A program made the translations under genes and the position numbers. Of a stretch of DNA of 64,000 nucleotides, positions 34,634 through 43,069 are shown piece after piece; position 1 is the stretch's first letter; every line of letters starts with the position of its first letter. Source of the DNA: JBBDJB01 sp040880125. GTDB lineage: Bacteria; Planctomycetota; Planctomycetia; Pirellulales; JBBDJB01. The stretch spans positions 1 through 64,000 of the forward strand of contig JBBDJB010000043.1 of the NCBI GenBank assembly GCA_040880125.1, read 5' to 3'. The notes beneath the pieces were generated by a model that worked only from the letters and a program-made list of their open reading frames with translations, searched no databases and was not told the origin of the DNA.

Positions 34634-36354
34634 CCGCCCGCTCCTGGATTGCTCGGCACGGTGCTATCGCCCAGGGTCTCGGTCAGCGCCGAGAGCATTT
34701 CTTCCCGATCGAACAGTTCGTCACCATTGCTGTCGGCCTGAGTGAATCGGACACGGCGATCCTCAGGCAAGTCCTGGAGCGCGAGCTTTCCGTCGCGGTC
34801 CGCGTCGAACTCGCTCAAGAGCTGCTGGACGACCATCGCCGGCGTGGCGTCGCCAGGTAGATCGCTGCCCTCTCCCTCGCGCAGCACGCTGGGCGGCTCC
34901 GGCGAGCGATTGACCACCTGCTGCATGTCGGCCACGGTTAGCGGAGGTAGATCCACCACCTCGACAAAGTCGCGCGGGTTGACTGTCACCGGCTCGTCTT
35001 CCCCCAAGCCTTCGAGAATCACGGTGAACTTGTCGTTGGTGGCGCCGATCTTCACGCGCCGGGCCTCCGGACCCCGCTCTGTCGTGACGATGCAGTAGAA
35101 ATCCCGGCCATGCGCGTACAGCGCCTGGACTGGCACCTGCAGCGCTTCGGAGATTCGTTGACACTCGATTGTCACTTCGGCCGTCATGCCCGTCTTCAGC
35201 CGCGAAGTCGTGCCGTCAAGCTCGACGAAAACGGTGTACTCCCGCACCCCGCCGCTACGCCAACTGGGTGGCTCGCTGTACTGATTGATCTTGGTGACCC
35301 TGCCCGGCAGTATCGCGTCCTTCAGTCCAACCAGGCGGACCGTGGCGGGCATTCCCTCGCGGATCATTTCGATCATCGACTCGTTGATTTTCAAATCAGC
35401 CTGCATCCGGTTCGGGTTGGGCAGATGGATGACCGGCTGCAACTCGCGGCAGACTGCGCCTTCCTCGACAATGAACTCTGCATCGCCGCGGCCCTCGTAG
35501 TCGTGGGCATACTTGATCTGCCCTTTCGTCGGGGCGGTGACGACGCACTTTTCGATCTGCAGGTTGATCTCGTCGAGCTTGGCCTGTTCGAGGTTGTAGC
35601 TGTTTTCGTCCGCTTTCGACTTCGCCTCGGTGCTGACGATGGTGCTCTCGAGCTGCTTGATCATCTTCTCGCGGGTGAAGCGCTCCAGCACTTCGAGCTT
35701 CGTCTGGGCCGTCTCCAGAACCTTGCGCGCGTTCTCGACGGCGAAGCGGTCGGCTTCCAACTGCAGTTGCGTGACGTAACCCTTGGCGGCCAACTGCTGG
35801 CTGTACTGGTAGTATTCCTGGGCCCGCCGCAAATTCTCTTCGGCGACGAAGATCTCGCCCTCGATCAGTTGCTTTTCCTGCTTGAACGTGCCCTCGATAT
35901 ACTCGGTCTCCGAGATCACGGCTGTCTCATAGAGGTTGCGGGATTCGATCATCACCGCCTTGGCCGTGTTGACGAGGATTTGCTGTTGCGTGCGCTCGTC
36001 GCGCAGGGCGGAGGAATCGAACTCGACGAGGAAGTCGCCCTCTTCGACCCACTTGCCCTCTTCGGCCAGCCGCAGAATGGCGGTGCCGGTGGTGTTCTTC
36101 GATTTCACCTCGCAGCGGATCTCGACATTCTCGGCCGACTCGAGCTCGCCGCGCTCAGTGACGGTGAGAATGAAGTCGCTCTTGACGACCGGCTTGACGA
36201 CGGCCCGGATTTGGTCGTCATCGCGAGAGCCGTTCCACCACCAGTAGCCCCCGCCGGCGACCAGCGCGACCGTGCCCAGCAAAACGATGGCCGGGGCCAA
36301 TCGGAGGGCGCCGCGGCGGTGTCTGCGATATCGGCTGCTACGAGGGAAATCCAT
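34630..36354 (-). CDS. HlyD/MacA-like membrane-fusion adaptor with C-terminal EF-hands
   Basis: 574 residues. One N-terminal helix (APAIVLLGTVALVAGGGYWWW), then lipoyl-like, long coiled-coil (about 150-275) and beta-barrel domains of the RND/ABC adaptor type. After LSEFD the C-terminus has two EF-hand-like loops: DADRDGKLALQD and DSNGDELFDREE, ending at TETLGDS. Ordinary MacA proteins are about 370-400 residues; the about 50-residue calcium-binding tail is unusual. It sits first in the operon and its promoter lies in 36355-36540. Calcium-dependent control of the pump is a guess from this fusion. Confidence 0.85.
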   Translation of the reverse strand: MDFPRSSRYRRHRRGALRLAPAIVLLGTVALVAGGGYWWWNGSRDDDQIRAVVKPVVKSDFILTVTERGELESAENVEIRCEVKSKNTTGTAILRLAEEGKWVEEGDFLVEFDSSALRDERTQQQILVNTAKAVMIESRNLYETAVISETEYIEGTFKQEKQLIEGEIFVAEENLRRAQEYYQYSQQLAAKGYVTQLQLEADRFAVENARKVLETAQTKLEVLERFTREKMIKQLESTIVSTEAKSKADENSYNLEQAKLDEINLQIEKCVVTAPTKGQIKYAHDYEGRGDAEFIVEEGAVCRELQPVIHLPNPNRMQADLKINESMIEMIREGMPATVRLVGLKDAILPGRVTKINQYSEPPSWRSGGVREYTVFVELDGTTSRLKTGMTAEVTIECQRISEALQVPVQALYAHGRDFYCIVTTERGPEARRVKIGATNDKFTVILEGLGEDEPVTVNPRDFVEVVDLPPLTVADMQQVVNRSPEPPSVLREGEGSDLPGDATPAMVVQQLLSEFDADRDGKLALQDLPEDRRVRFTQADSNGDELFDREEMLSALTETLGDSTVPSNPGAGG

Positions 36355-36636
36355 GGCGCAACCTCAAGCTGAAGGTACGTTCGGCGGCACACCAGGTGAG
36401 ACGCGCCCAGGTGAGACGCGATACTGTGGCCGGGAAGTCAGGCTGGGTCGGGAGGGCTCGCCCACGGCAGGCGAACCGGGCAGCGCGCCCGCGCAATGTC
36501 CCCCATTTCCCAGCGAGGCCATTATAGCCGCTGACCCATAGCGTGTCACCTTGTGTCGCACACGAGCCAAGCACGGTCTGCCGGGCAGACCGTCTTTTAT
36601 TAAACAGCTCGAAGTCCCAGAATGTTTCGTTACAAC

Positions 36637-36661
36637 GTGGCACAGACATGCCTGTCCGTGC
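36637..36661. repeat. Dispersed 24-bp palindrome, family P1
   Basis: GTGGCACAGACATGCC then TGTCCGTGC, in the 708-bp gap between the TolC-like gene and the adaptor gene. Confidence 0.75.
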
Positions 36662-37062
36662 GATTCCATGCGTCTTCATTGCCCCATCTCTCCGCCCCCG
36701 TCTCTCCGCGCCTCTCGCCGGCGGGAGAGCGGTTATCGGAATGCCCCCTTTTTGCAACGCGCTCTATAAGGGGGGCCCCACGTGTTTGTTGCGAATGTCA
36801 GCTTCTCCGGGCCGCGCCGCTCGAGCGCGGATGCAATTCCACCCGGAGTTTTGCAACAGCATGTTTTGTGAAGTGTTCGAAAATCCTCTCTTGGATCTAG
36901 ACCCGCCGGGGAGGGATCACCTGCGGCAGGAGAGGCAATTGGCCGTGCAGCGGACAAACTGCTCCCGCAGCCATTTCGATTAATATAACAAATTAAGAAC
37001 AAATGTCAACCATCTAGGCAGAAGAAAAACGCGGATTCTTCGGCCCGGCCATTGCCTGCTTT
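36662..37062. other. Intergenic region with AT-rich stretch
   Basis: No gene or recognised repeat. An AT-rich run at about 36978-37010 stands out from the GC-rich neighbourhood and lies just beyond the TolC-like stop. Confidence 0.4.
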
Positions 37063-39768
37063 TCACGGCCCGGCCGGGTCCGGCAGCGGCTCGATCACCG
37101 GCGGCCGGGGCTCCGCTTCGAGCTGAATGTTCGGCGGCAGCATCTCCGGTACTAACAGCGGCGCATCAGGCGGCTCGTAAGGCAACTGCTCGTGCGGCGG
37201 GTGGATCACCACGCCGGCGGCAATCTCCGAGCCCGGATCGATCCACATCCCCTGATCGTCAAGCTGCATCGTCCCCAGGTCGAAGTCCAGGCCCATCCGT
37301 TGAACTTCGTAATTCACCCAAACGCTCAGAAAGTCGTTCTGCACGCTCAAAAGATCGGTCAGCGCCTGCACCAGGTCTCGGGCGGTGCTGGCGCCGAATT
37401 GGGCTTCTTCGCCCGGCCGCGGAGGTTCGCGCAGCCGCAGCCGCGCCAGATCGACCTGCGAAATCGCCACCTCCACCGCCGCCCGCCGCAGTTCCAGATT
37501 CACCTCATTCAGCCGCATCGTCCGCAGCGTGTCGCGCAGACTCTGGTAGATGCGATCGCGGAAGCCGTAGTACTGCCGCCGGGCCTGCTGATATTCGAGC
37601 ATCGCCTGCCGGTAGACATTTCGCTCGTCCATCCGCGTCAGCGGGGCATCGAACTCCACCCCGGTTGTCAGCCGCCCGTTGCTCGACCGCAAGTCCAGCG
37701 GGTTGTTCCCCTCGTTGCCGATGTCGCCGCTGAAGGTGATGTTCAGGCTGCTGAGAAGTGCGTTGGCGTTAAACTCGATCAACCGCCAGGTGTCGACCAG
37801 GTTCGCCCGGGCGTTCATCCAGTCGCGGCGGTACTCCCGCGCAATCTCGATCGCCAGTTCCGGAGTCATATCGACCGGATCCAGTACGATCGAGTCCAAC
37901 TGGGCCCTGGCTTGGAGCAACGACAGCTCCAAAAGCTGCCCGGACAGTTGCGTCAGGAAGTCGGTCAGGCGACTTTGCGCGGCCGCCGGGTTGGGGGCTT
38001 CGCGCGGGTCGAACTCGGCAAGCGCCTCGAAGGACAGCAGCATCCGCATCTGCAGCGATTCCAAGTCACGCTGCAGGACGATCACCCGCTGCTCGAAGGC
38101 GGCGATGTCAAAGGGCGCTTGCTCCACCTCGCCGCTGAGTACCTCCGCGCGCTGCCCGAGTTCGCGGAGGCTCTCGCGGCGTGCCGGCGCGTTCTCGAGC
38201 ATCCTGACGAAGTGCCGCTGGACCGTTTCGAGATGTCGCGCCGCGGCCGCCACCAAGGCGTCGGTGGACTCCAGGGCCGGCTCGATCGGTACGACCTCGC
38301 CTGCCGCCAGCGCCTGCCGCAGCCCGTTGATCAGGTCTTCGGTGTCGTTCTGTGTTTCGGTCAAAGCCGGCGCGATGAGCTGGAAGCGATCGAGCAGCGG
38401 GTCGTCGATCCGCACTTCCAAGTCGGGCGGTAGCCCCAGATCGATCTTGAAGTTGTCCAGCTCCGCCTGATATTGGGCCTGGCTGGTCAGTAGTCGGCTT
38501 TGCGCGTTGTAGAGCGCCTGGCGGGCCAGATCGACCTGGAAACGATCGATGCGTCCGGCGTCGTAGGCGGATTGAAGTTGTGCCAGGCTGTCTCGCAGTC
38601 CAGCCACGTTCGCCGCCTGATTCTGGATTTCCAGCGCTAGTTGCATCAGGCCGAGGAAGCCCCCGGCTGCCGCGGCACCGGCTCCGCCAGCCACTCCGCC
38701 ACCGGCCGCCCCTCCGCCGCCACCTCCACCCACGCGCCCGAAGCCGCCGCCGCCCACGCCGGTGAAGCCGGCCAACCCGGCGCCGCCGAAGAAACCACCG
38801 CGGCGGGACGGCCCGGGACCTGCGTTGCGCCCCGCGACAATCTCGGTGTAAAAGCCGCGGCGATACCGCTCCATCTGGCGGACATTCGCCAGCAGCGTCC
38901 GCTCGGCGATGGTCAGCCGCTCCAGGACCACGGCGCGTCCGCCGGCCCGCAGCAGCGGTTGGACAATGCTAAAGTCCAGCAGCGTGGAGGTCGTCTGCAC
39001 ATCGGGTCCCGAGAACTCCCACACCAGCGAGTTGGCCAGTCCGATCACCATTTCGGCACCGGTTGCGGTCAACCGCTCGGCGCGGAGGCGATTGCCCGGC
39101 CTGAGTGCATTGACCTCCAGAAGGCTGGATGGTCCGCCCGGTCGGTCCTCGCCCTCGGCCGTGAAAAAGACGGAGGAGCCCCCGAAGAATTGAACATCGA
39201 AGCGGAAGCGTTCGAACGCCACGTCGAGCGCCGAGAGGTACAACTCCTCGAGCTGCTCTTGGTATTCCGACGCGTGCAACAAGGCCGTCTGCACGGCCGC
39301 CTGCCGATCGAGAACCAGTTCGCCTCGCTCGTTGAGCGGCAGGTAGGCCATCCACGTGGGGTTTTCCACAAACGGCGTATCGCCGTTGTCGTGCCAACGC
39401 GGATAGCCGCGCTTGCCGTCGATGAAGTGCATCAACTCGTGCGACGTCGGATCGTCCGGCGGCATCGGCGGAAGGTCGTTCGAATAGGGATGATACATGC
39501 GCGACCGGGGATCGACCGCGATGGTGTAGTCCGGCAGCGGCCAGCGCGGGTCGAACGATTTCTCGCGCACCAGGCGATAGGCATCCTGATCGGCTTGGTT
39601 GCTGTAATAATTGCGGCTGCACCCCGGCAACAATGCGGCGGAAAGCGCCAGAACCAGCAGCGCTGCCGGCGCGTGCCACCAGCGACTGGGTGGCAGAGAT
39701 ATTCCTGTCTGTGCTTGTAGCTTGTAGGGTCCGCTGTGCGGACCATTGCGGTTGGGAGTGGTCCGCAC
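37063..39768 (-). CDS. Very long TolC-like outer-membrane efflux lipoprotein; start uncertain
   Basis: About 901 residues from a candidate GTG at 39768. A lipoprotein signal is unmistakable (HAPAALLVLALSAALLPGCSRN), but no ATG lies between it and a group of dispersed repeats that the frame traverses up to a GTG at 40011. The mature part has a TolC/OEP fold: long helices such as ALEIQNQAANVAGLRDSLAQL and DLARQALYNAQSRLLTSQAQYQAEL, and late RRAAVEVAISQVDLARLRL, with a Gly-rich insert (about GGFFGGAGLAGFTGVGGG) in the middle. TolC proteins are usually 420-500 residues; the double length and Gly-rich part are odd. It is upstream of the MacAB-like operon on the same strand, probably the outer-membrane partner. 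Confidence 0.8.
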   Translation of the reverse strand: MRTTPNRNGPHSGPYKLQAQTGISLPPSRWWHAPAALLVLALSAALLPGCSRNYYSNQADQDAYRLVREKSFDPRWPLPDYTIAVDPRSRMYHPYSNDLPPMPPDDPTSHELMHFIDGKRGYPRWHDNGDTPFVENPTWMAYLPLNERGELVLDRQAAVQTALLHASEYQEQLEELYLSALDVAFERFRFDVQFFGGSSVFFTAEGEDRPGGPSSLLEVNALRPGNRLRAERLTATGAEMVIGLANSLVWEFSGPDVQTTSTLLDFSIVQPLLRAGGRAVVLERLTIAERTLLANVRQMERYRRGFYTEIVAGRNAGPGPSRRGGFFGGAGLAGFTGVGGGGFGRVGGGGGGGAAGGGVAGGAGAAAAGGFLGLMQLALEIQNQAANVAGLRDSLAQLQSAYDAGRIDRFQVDLARQALYNAQSRLLTSQAQYQAELDNFKIDLGLPPDLEVRIDDPLLDRFQLIAPALTETQNDTEDLINGLRQALAAGEVVPIEPALESTDALVAAAARHLETVQRHFVRMLENAPARRESLRELGQRAEVLSGEVEQAPFDIAAFEQRVIVLQRDLESLQMRMLLSFEALAEFDPREAPNPAAAQSRLTDFLTQLSGQLLELSLLQARAQLDSIVLDPVDMTPELAIEIAREYRRDWMNARANLVDTWRLIEFNANALLSSLNITFSGDIGNEGNNPLDLRSSNGRLTTGVEFDAPLTRMDERNVYRQAMLEYQQARRQYYGFRDRIYQSLRDTLRTMRLNEVNLELRRAAVEVAISQVDLARLRLREPPRPGEEAQFGASTARDLVQALTDLLSVQNDFLSVWVNYEVQRMGLDFDLGTMQLDDQGMWIDPGSEIAAGVVIHPPHEQLPYEPPDAPLLVPEMLPPNIQLEAEPRPPVIEPLPDPAGP
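39691..39714. repeat. Degenerate P1 palindrome inside the TolC-like reading frame
   Basis: TGGCAGAGATATTCCTGTCTG plus TGC, at the start of the lipoprotein signal. Confidence 0.7.
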
Positions 39769-39780
39769 AGTGGACCCTAT
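39724..39780. repeat. TAGGGTCCGC hairpin (P4)
   Basis: TAGGGTCCGCTGTGCGGACC and its complement GGTCCGCACAGTGGACCCTA flank a 12-bp loop; best copy of the family. Confidence 0.8.
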
Positions 39781-39789
39781 ACCCCTACG

Positions 39790-39823
39790 CCCTCTCCCCG
39801 GCCCTCTCCCAGAGGGAGAGGGA
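39790..39823. repeat. CCCTCTCCC/GGGAGAGGG repeat (P6)
   Basis: GCCCTCTCCCAGAGGGAGAG, part of the repeat cluster in front of the TolC-like gene. Confidence 0.65.
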
Positions 39824-39829
39824 GTCGAT

Positions 39830-39897
39830 GGTGGCACAGACCTTATAGCTGGTGGCACAGACCTTGTAGCTGGTGGCACAGACATTCCTGTCTGTGC
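39830..39897. repeat. Tandem array of P1-type 21-bp units
   Basis: Three consecutive units start at 39830, 39851 and 39872, each GGTGGCACAGAC, the last completing the P1 palindrome. The period is 21 bp, so the translated frame repeats a Ser-Val-Pro-Pro unit. Confidence 0.8.
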
Positions 39898-39900
39898 GTG

Positions 39901-39967
39901 GTAGCTGAATTCGCCAGAATTCAGACTCGCCCCGACGTCGGCTGAACTCTTGCGAGTCCAGCTACAC
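39901..39967. repeat. GTAGCTGAATTC-family repeat (P3), two imperfect copies
   Basis: GTAGCTGAATTCGCCAG ... and GCTGAACTCTTGCGAGTCCA followed by GCTAC. Confidence 0.65.
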
Positions 39968-40011
39968 CCGCCCGTTCGACTTTCTGCTCGTGAACAGTCC
40001 GTATTGAGCAC

Positions 40012-40436
40012 GGGGCGGTGACTCCGGTGGAAGTGATCCGGGCGTGCGCCGGCGCGCGGCCCGAACGGACCGCCTGCGGCGTACTATCTGCGCAGTTGTG
40101 TTTTTCGGACACATGCCGCCACCGACTTGAGCGGTTGTAGGATATGCAGCAGTCGTAGCGGACGTAACGAGCACTTCGACTGCAGCGCCTGGCGCGATTG
40201 CGGTAAGTCAAATGCTGGCAAGCGACTTGACCGCCTAAACACCCCCGTTTATCATCAATTGAGGAAGTTCACCTTCCGCCCGTCAGGCTGCACTTCGCAG
40301 CGACTAAGCGGAGCTACCGCCAAGCGGAAAGGCGCTTTTCGGCAGGATCAAGATCCTCCGGCGCTCTGGCCGCGGCCGCGACTTTGCGAAGCACTATCGG
40401 CCAGTTCGGCCGGCTCTTTCGGCGAGACACCGCTCT
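40012..40436. other. Divergent intergenic region, no gene seen
   Basis: Region between the TolC-like frame and the coiled-coil membrane protein gene; no RNA gene, repeat or convincing frame. It should contain promoters for both. Confidence 0.4.
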
Positions 40437-41627
40437 ATGGATGCCAGCACTACGACGCTGATCGTCTTGGCCCTCATCTTCTTGGCCTCGTTCGTGATCG
40501 CGTACTTTGCCAGCAAGACGTTCGGTCCGCTGCATACGACGTTGGCCTACCTGGTCTTTCTGGCCGCGTTCGGGTTCGCCGTGCTGGCCGCCGCCACGCT
40601 GAAGATCCACGCCAAGTACCGCACGCAGATCAGCAGCCTGGAGCAGGAGATTGCCGCCGTCGAGACCGACGTGAAAGCCTTACGCCACGGCACCGACGAC
40701 GCATCGCTGATCGCGAGTTTGGATCTGGAGCAGGGGGGCACCCTCGACCTGCGCAACGAAATCGAACAGATCACGATCACGCGCGGACGGCGCTGGTCCG
40801 ACGTCGAACCCGGGCAAGCTCAAGACGACGGCACGATTCAAGTCACCATCGAGCAGGACGCTCCACTGAACTTGGAGCCGGGTATCACGCTGTTCGTCTT
40901 CGAGCAGGGGCCGGTCACCGAAGGACGCCGCTATCTGGGCGAACTGACGGTAGAGGGTGTCGAGGGCGGCACGGTCACGCTCCGCCCGACGGTCCGGCTT
41001 TCCGACGCCGAGCGGCAGCGGCTGGCCGATAGCACGACCGCCTGGTCGCTGTACGAAACGATGCCCCCGGACCGGCACGACCTGTTCGCATCGCTAACCG
41101 ACGAAGAGTTGGCGGCGATGTTGCCGGAGGAGTCGCTGTCCCAGTACGTTCGGCATGGCGATCCGGCCACGCCGGACGATCCACCCGAGCGGGTGAAAGA
41201 AGTCACGCCCGAAGGCCAGGACGCCCCGCAGCAGATATACGACCGGCGGCTACGGGACTACGAGTACCTCTTCCACGAGCTGCTACGGCAGCGGAGCGTC
41301 AACGAGGACGCGATCGCCCAGGCGGAGCGCGACCTGGCGCATCTGGAGGCAGCCCGCGCCCGGGCGGATGCCGAAGTACAGTACCGCCAGCAAGAAAAGA
41401 CGAAGCTGGCGGACGATTTGGCGCGATTCCAGTACGAACTGGCCATTCTCAAGCGGCACCTGGACGCGGTCAGCGCGCAGTACAACCGGCTCACCGAGCG
41501 GCTGCGAACGGTGATGGCCGAAAACCACCGGCTGGTCGCGGAGTTGACCAACGTCCAGTTCGCGCTGGCCGAGCGGCTCGATAACGGCAACGGCAGTCCA
41601 CCTTCCTCTGGCGCCTCTACCCCGTAG
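40437..41627 (+). CDS. Two-helix membrane protein with C-terminal coiled coil
   Basis: 396 residues, not recognised. Two N-terminal helices (LIVLALIFLASFVIAYFASK and TTLAYLVFLAAFGFAVLAAATL), then a coiled coil (YRTQISSLEQEIAAVETDVKAL), a beta-rich middle domain (DAPLNLEPGITLFVFEQGPV ... GELTVEGVEGGTVTLRP) and a long C-terminal coiled coil (about 280-380). The last residues are Ser/Gly/Pro-rich. This looks like a planctomycete-type structural or scaffold membrane protein; function unknown. A rhomboid gene follows after 255 bp. Confidence 0.7.
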   Translation: MDASTTTLIVLALIFLASFVIAYFASKTFGPLHTTLAYLVFLAAFGFAVLAAATLKIHAKYRTQISSLEQEIAAVETDVKALRHGTDDASLIASLDLEQGGTLDLRNEIEQITITRGRRWSDVEPGQAQDDGTIQVTIEQDAPLNLEPGITLFVFEQGPVTEGRRYLGELTVEGVEGGTVTLRPTVRLSDAERQRLADSTTAWSLYETMPPDRHDLFASLTDEELAAMLPEESLSQYVRHGDPATPDDPPERVKEVTPEGQDAPQQIYDRRLRDYEYLFHELLRQRSVNEDAIAQAERDLAHLEAARARADAEVQYRQQEKTKLADDLARFQYELAILKRHLDAVSAQYNRLTERLRTVMAENHRLVAELTNVQFALAERLDNGNGSPPSSGASTP

Positions 41628-41660
41628 CCCCGCCGCTGGGACACCAGTGCATGACCCCCC

Positions 41661-41692
41661 GGGTGCCACGGCTCACCTTGTCCAGCCGTGCC
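41661..41692. repeat. Hairpin repeat GGGTGCCACGGCT family (P5)
   Basis: GGGTGCCACGGCT, loop, CCAGCCGTGCC; after the 40437-41627 gene. Confidence 0.65.
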
Positions 41693-41882
41693 TTTTGCCG
41701 CCTCACGCGACGACTTCGTTCGTAACCGCGACTGTGGCGGTTTGCGCGGTCCCTCCACTTTCGGCCACCGCTGGCCTACGATATGTTGAACGGGCGCGCC
41801 GCTCGGCCCGTCGCACGTCGGTCAACCGCGCCTTCCCGACGTACCAACCCCGCCGCCGACCGCCTGCTTGCGAAAGCCGACC

Positions 41883-42749
41883 ATGGGCATCTACGATCGC
41901 GAATACTACCGCGAAGAAGAGCGCAGCGTCTTCGCGGGCGGATCGCGCACCATGGTCACGACCCTGGTACTGGTCAACGTCGCCATTTACCTGGTGCAAC
42001 TCTTTACGCGAGGAGCCGGTGGTGCCGGCTACGGAGCCTTCACCGAAGCCTTCTCGCTCAATGCCGACCTCTTCCGCGAGCCGTGGAAGTTCTACCAACT
42101 GCTCACCTACGGCTTTTTGCACGATCCTGGCTCGATCACGCACATCCTGTTCAACATGCTGGGCCTGTGGTTCTTCGGCCGCGAGTTGGAGTCCAAGTAC
42201 GGCCGGCGGGAATTCCTGCTGCTGTACCTTTCGATGATCGTCGTCGGCGGGCTGGCGTGGGTGGCCGCTGAACAGCTAACCCCCGGACGGGCCGTCGTGC
42301 TGGGGGCGTCCGCCGCCGTCGCCGGCGTGGTGCTCCTGTTCGCGCTGAACTTCCCCCGGCGGACGGTGCTGCTGTGGTTCGTGATCCCGCTGCCGGCCTG
42401 GGTGCTGGCCGCCATGCTGTTGTTGTTTGACATCATGGGCGCGGTCGACCGTGAGCAGGCTGGCAACGTCGCCTACACCTGCCATTTGGGCGGGGCGGCG
42501 ATGGCCTTCATCTTTTATCAGACCGGCTGGCACTTCGGGCGGTTGTCGTTCGGCCGGCTGACGCTCGGCCCGCTGACACGCCGGCCCAAGCTCCGCGTTC
42601 ACGACCCGGCGGACAAGGAACAGGACGAGTCCAAGCAGGTTGACGCGGTACTCCAAAAGATCCAGGAGCAGGGTCAGGAGAGCCTGACGCGAAAAGAGCG
42701 CCGCATCCTGCAGGAGGCCAGCCGGCGATATCAGCAAAAGCACCGCTAG
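41883..42749 (+). CDS. Rhomboid family intramembrane serine protease with C-terminal DUF6576-like tail
   Basis: 288 residues from the ATG at 41883 (MGIYDREYYREE). Six membrane segments; LLTYGFLHDPGSITHILFNMLGLWFFGRELE is the typical helix-2 block with H-x-x-x-N-M. The active Ser is in VLGASAAVAG (GxSA rather than the usual GxSG), and the active His in YTCHLGGAAMAF. The C-terminal 45 residues (VDAVLQKIQEQGQESLTRKERRILQEASRRYQ) match the small tail domain found in many rhomboids. It cleaves membrane proteins inside the bilayer; substrate unknown. The Ala after the Ser motif is a minor deviation. Confidence 0.88.
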   Translation: MGIYDREYYREEERSVFAGGSRTMVTTLVLVNVAIYLVQLFTRGAGGAGYGAFTEAFSLNADLFREPWKFYQLLTYGFLHDPGSITHILFNMLGLWFFGRELESKYGRREFLLLYLSMIVVGGLAWVAAEQLTPGRAVVLGASAAVAGVVLLFALNFPRRTVLLWFVIPLPAWVLAAMLLLFDIMGAVDREQAGNVAYTCHLGGAAMAFIFYQTGWHFGRLSFGRLTLGPLTRRPKLRVHDPADKEQDESKQVDAVLQKIQEQGQESLTRKERRILQEASRRYQQKHR

Positions 42750-42757
42750 CGCGCTAC

Positions 42758-42783
42758 GGTGGCACGGACATTCTTGTCTGTGC
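42758..42783. repeat. Dispersed 24-bp palindrome, family P1
   Basis: GGTGGCACGGACATTC then TTGTCTGTGC, 9 bp after the rhomboid stop. Confidence 0.8.
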
Positions 42784-42922
42784 AGAAAACGACGCATCGA
42801 GATTCACGGCGGGACAAGCCCGTCGTGCCGGCCCGTTGCCCTCGCAGTGCAGTTCAAGTCTTATTCAGCTTGACGTTTGCATGCCCTTGGAGAGGGCTTT
42901 GGACCGTGCCATGTTCACAACA

Positions 42923-42960
42923 CCCCCTCTCCCTAGCCCTCTCCCCGGCGGGGAGAGGGA
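42923..42960. repeat. CCCTCTCCC/GGGAGAGGG repeat (P6)
   Basis: ACCCCCTCTCCCTAGCCC then CTCTCCCCGGCGGGGAGAGG. The remainder of 42750-43069 has no gene. Confidence 0.65.
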
Positions 42961-43069
42961 ATAAAAGCAAAACCGCCACACAAGTAAAGCAGCAGACTCG
43001 CAATTATTCACACTCATTGCTGCGCACCCTACTGTTTCACACGAACATCCCTGGGACAATGACGCCGCC

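Noticed and set aside
37192..38433. Plus-strand frame opposite the TolC-like gene
   Set aside because: Antisense to a clear coiled-coil efflux protein; no features.
39830..39897. Short CRISPR-like direct repeats
   Set aside because: The 21-bp units have no spacers; they are tandem copies of the P1 palindrome arm.
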